From Spirochaetaceae bacterium (GTDB lineage: Bacteria; Spirochaetota; Spirochaetia; Treponematales; Breznakiellaceae), in contig JAISZQ010000156.1 in assembly GCA_031269165.1 (NCBI GenBank), forward strand, positions 1 through 15,689: a stretch of 15,689 bases of DNA, in the 5' to 3' direction. The position numbers and the translations under genes were made by a program. The notes below the pieces were generated by a model. It did not search any database. It had not been told where the DNA came from and saw nothing but the letters and a program-made list of their open reading frames with translations. Positions 13,664 through 15,689 of this stretch are shown piece after piece (the first letter of the stretch is position 1; the number at the start of each line of letters is the position of its first letter).

Positions 13664-14392
13664 ATGGCGTATATCACCGGGTTTCATGCGATAGAGGAAC
13701 GTATCAAGGCGGGCAGGGCGCACGGGCCGTTGCTCGTGGCAAAGGCGGGGCCGCGCGCGCGGGAGATTGCCGCGCTTGCCGTCGAGCAGAGGATTCGTTG
13801 CGACCGGGTGGGACAGGCGGAGCTTGACCGGCTGGCTCCGGGGCACCGGGGAATCGCGCTGGAAACGGACGATGAAGCCGCCGCCGGGGTGGAGACGAGT
13901 CTTGAGACGTTTCTGGAGGCTCTGGGCGAGCGGAAAAACGCGCTGGTGGTCATACTGGACGAGATTACCGATCCGCATAACTACGGGGCGATTCTCCGCA
14001 GTTGTGATCAGTTTGGGGCTGATCTCGTGGTAACGCGGAACCGGCGGGCGGCGAAACACGCCGACGTGGTGGAGCGGACATCGGCCGGCGCGTCCTCGTG
14101 GGTACAAACGGCGGAAGTGGCGAATCTGCCCCGCGCCGTGGAGGCGCTGAAAGATGCGGACTTCTGGGTCTATGGGGCGGACATGAACGGCGAGCCGGTC
14201 TATAAAAAGACGTTGCGCGGGCGGGTCGCGGTGATCATGGGCGGGGAAGGCTCCGGCCTTTCCCGTCTGCTCAAATCTTCCTGCGACGGGCTCCTCGCAA
14301 TCCCGTCGAAGGGCCGTATCGACAGTCTCAACGTGTCGGTGGCGGCGGGTGTCATATTGTACGAAATCGCTCGGCAAAGGGCTGGAGGATGA
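13664..14392 (+). CDS. rlmB: SpoU/TrmH-family 2'-O-ribose RNA methyltransferase, RlmB-like
   Basis: This is an AdoMet-dependent rRNA ribose methyltransferase of the SPOUT fold, group 3 (RlmB type, which methylates 23S rRNA G2251 in E. coli). The N-terminal substrate-binding domain (1-75) starts with ITGFHAIEE. The knotted catalytic domain shows motif 1 DPHNYGAILRSCDQFGAD (103-120, Asn106 and Arg112), motif 2 VIMGGEGSGLSRLL (190-203) and motif 3 IPSKGRIDSLNVSVAAG (213-229). The length of 242 is normal. The start at 13664 is fixed by family alignment; the frame is open upstream without homology. The last codons overlap the next gene start (ATGA), so the two are coupled. The target nucleotide is inferred from the family only. 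Confidence 0.88.
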   Translation: MAYITGFHAIEERIKAGRAHGPLLVAKAGPRAREIAALAVEQRIRCDRVGQAELDRLAPGHRGIALETDDEAAAGVETSLETFLEALGERKNALVVILDEITDPHNYGAILRSCDQFGADLVVTRNRRAAKHADVVERTSAGASSWVQTAEVANLPRAVEALKDADFWVYGADMNGEPVYKKTLRGRVAVIMGGEGSGLSRLLKSSCDGLLAIPSKGRIDSLNVSVAAGVILYEIARQRAGG

Positions 14393-15276
14393 AGAAACGG
14401 CGAGTTTCTCTTGCGGTCTTACTGGTTGTTTTGGGAGGCGCCGGGCTTTTTTTTCTGGCGCGTCCTCCGGTGGTCATCGTCGTTGACGACGCTTTTCTCG
14501 AACTGTACGGGAAAGAGCGGGCGAATACGAGGCGGTATATGCTGTCCTTGTCTCTTATACGTTGGGTGAAGTTTGCCGTGGTGTCCGAGGAGGACGGCCG
14601 GGACGCTGCGGAGTTTGTAGTCGGCGCGGCGGCAAAGGAGCCTTTTCTCGCGTTGTTCCCGGAGCGGTATCTGGAGGGCGCGGATCGTTACGCGGCGGCA
14701 GTCGGGAAGGCGGGGTTGGCGGACAAGACCCGCACGGTGGTGCTCGATAGCGGAAGTGGGGAGGGCGTGAATATTGGCCGCGCCGAGTCCGTGCGGATCG
14801 ACCGGGAGACCGATCTTTACCGGGCGGGAATGTGCGCGGCGATTCTGGCGAAAGACGGCAGTGTCGTGGTATACTATCAGGACAACTTGCCGCATGGTTA
14901 CCGGGACGTGTTTACGGAAGGCTTGATCGCGGGGGGCTATACCAAAACGCCGTTTTTCTACCATTATAACGAGACCGCTTCGCAGACGAATATTGGATGC
15001 GCCGTGCTGTTTTCGGCGGCCAACGCGGCATTGCTCGCGGAAAAGAGGGATGTCCCGATGGTTCTTTTTTCGTGGCTGGATCCGGACTATACGCCAAACG
15101 GGGTGACGGTCGTGTTTGACGATTCCCTCTTGGCGGTCGCCGATCAGGTGGCAAAAAACATCGCGCCGCTCACCGCTCAGACGCGGGTGCTCACGAAACG
15201 GGTCCGCGTTGAATCCGATCGCAAGGCTTTACAAACCGCCGTTCAGGCGAAACGGCCGTTGACTTTAGCGCCTTAA
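14389..15276 (+). CDS. Membrane-anchored protein with periplasmic-binding-protein character
   Basis: I do not recognise a named family. The 295-residue protein has a basic start (MKKRR) and one hydrophobic segment (about 7-24), either an uncleaved anchor or a signal peptide without lipobox Cys. The rest should be periplasmic. The segment TDLYRAGMCAAILAKDGSVV (141-160), then YRDVFTEGLIAGGY (171-184), resembles the DxYxAGxxAA ... FxxGxxxG pattern of Bmp/PnrA and other type 1 periplasmic binding proteins. The strand-like segments PPVVIVVDDAF and VPMVLFSWLDPDY also fit such a fold. The start ATG overlaps the methyltransferase stop and GGAGG lies directly before it. Its stop codon is immediately followed by the mosaic element. 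A solute receptor or a degenerate relative is my guess. Confidence 0.75.
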   Translation: MKKRRVSLAVLLVVLGGAGLFFLARPPVVIVVDDAFLELYGKERANTRRYMLSLSLIRWVKFAVVSEEDGRDAAEFVVGAAAKEPFLALFPERYLEGADRYAAAVGKAGLADKTRTVVLDSGSGEGVNIGRAESVRIDRETDLYRAGMCAAILAKDGSVVVYYQDNLPHGYRDVFTEGLIAGGYTKTPFFYHYNETASQTNIGCAVLFSAANAALLAEKRDVPMVLFSWLDPDYTPNGVTVVFDDSLLAVADQVAKNIAPLTAQTRVLTKRVRVESDRKALQTAVQAKRPLTLAP

Positions 15277-15689
15277 GAGCCTGTTCAATAACCCCGCAGG
15301 ATGTAAGCCGCCGCGGTGATTCGGTCGCGGGCTTTGCCCGCTTCTGGAGTTTCGGGCGGGGCATCCTTTAGGATGCCGGGCATCTTTGATGCCTTCGGGG
15401 GGCTGGCCCCCACGAGACGAAAGTCTTCGCTGTGATTCGGGGGCGTTGCGGGGGTGGCCTACAACCCTCAACATCCTGTTTCGGGTTTCCGGCCGGGGCG
15501 TGGCACACCTATGGTGTGCGGCACACCTATGGTGTGCTTCGGTAATGCGTCCATCCGTGGACGCTGAGCAAACCCTACGGGTTTGCTTAAGGTACGCCCA
15601 CCAAACCCACGCTTGCGTGGGTCACCATGCACCGCATGGTTTTGTCCCCGCAGAGGGGGTAGCGGAGGACGGCTCAAACCATTGCGGGG
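15276..15689. repeat. Composite hairpin-rich element, inverted copy, cut by window end
   Basis: It starts AGAGCCTGTTCAA at the stop codon of the preceding gene and is the reverse complement, module by module, of 2773-3169. It has extra perfect hairpins: GCGGGC/GCCCGC (15327-15341), GGCATCC/GGATGCC (15360-15377), GGCATC/GATGCC (15379-15393), GGGGGC/GCCCCC (15398-15411) and GCACACC-TAT-GGTGTGC twice (15503-15519, 15521-15537). Shared ones are GCGTCCA/TGGACGC (15547-15564), AGCAAACCC/GGGTTTGCT (15567-15587), ACCCACGC/GCGTGGGT (15605-15622) and ACCATGC/GCATGGT (15624-15640). The last 29 bases match 12888-12916 inverted. No gene is credible here. Confidence 0.8.

Noticed and set aside
1..15689. 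tRNA or rRNA genes
   Set aside because: No GTTC-A-A T-loop with a matching acceptor stem and no rRNA-like stretch was found; GGTTC-like words belong to the repeats.

Overview
The window is a GC-rich bacterial chromosome segment, probably from an anaerobic host-associated or fermentative bacterium. The sodium-pump oxaloacetate decarboxylase genes and the dispersed AGAGCCTGTTCAAAA-type repeats made me think of a treponeme-like spirochaete. No rRNA, tRNA or other phylogenetic marker supports this, so the assignment is tentative.

Layout: (1) 1-1080 is non-coding and built of repeats: a 62-bp tandem array, a palindromic element of the GTCATTGCGAG/GAAGCAATCCAG type, and two roughly 190-bp units that each fold into a large hairpin. 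(2) 1086-2630 (+) encodes a soluble FlaA1/CapD-type nucleotide-sugar dehydratase/epimerase. (3) 2631-3227 holds a composite repeat (2773-3169) with short terminal inverted repeats and a row of perfect micro-hairpins. (4) 3228-3641 (-) is a HIT-family protein with its own sigma70-type promoter. (5) 3750-10174 (-) is one long operon. Two half-ABC exporters lie at its ends (8348-10174 first, 3750-5549 last). They carry complementary active-site degeneracy, as expected for a heterodimer. Between them sits an A+T-richer 2.7-kb island: an ORF6N-domain gene, then MNT nucleotidyltransferase and HEPN genes in a 777-bp tandem repeat (three MNT, two intact HEPN, one HEPN reduced to its start), and a 67-codon unknown gene. 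All are joined by stop/start overlaps. (6) 10548-13320 (-) encodes oadG and oadA of the Na+-translocating oxaloacetate decarboxylase. OadA has two tandem biotinyl domains, and no oadB is present. (7) 13664-15276 (+) is an RlmB-like 2'-O-ribose methyltransferase overlapping a membrane-anchored protein with periplasmic-binding-protein character. (8) 15276-15689 is a second, inverted and longer copy of the composite repeat, cut by the window end.

The most notable themes are the MNT/HEPN/ORF6N island embedded in an exporter operon, the doubled biotin carrier, and a family of mosaic intergenic elements that seem to gain or lose 14-21 bp perfect hairpins as units.
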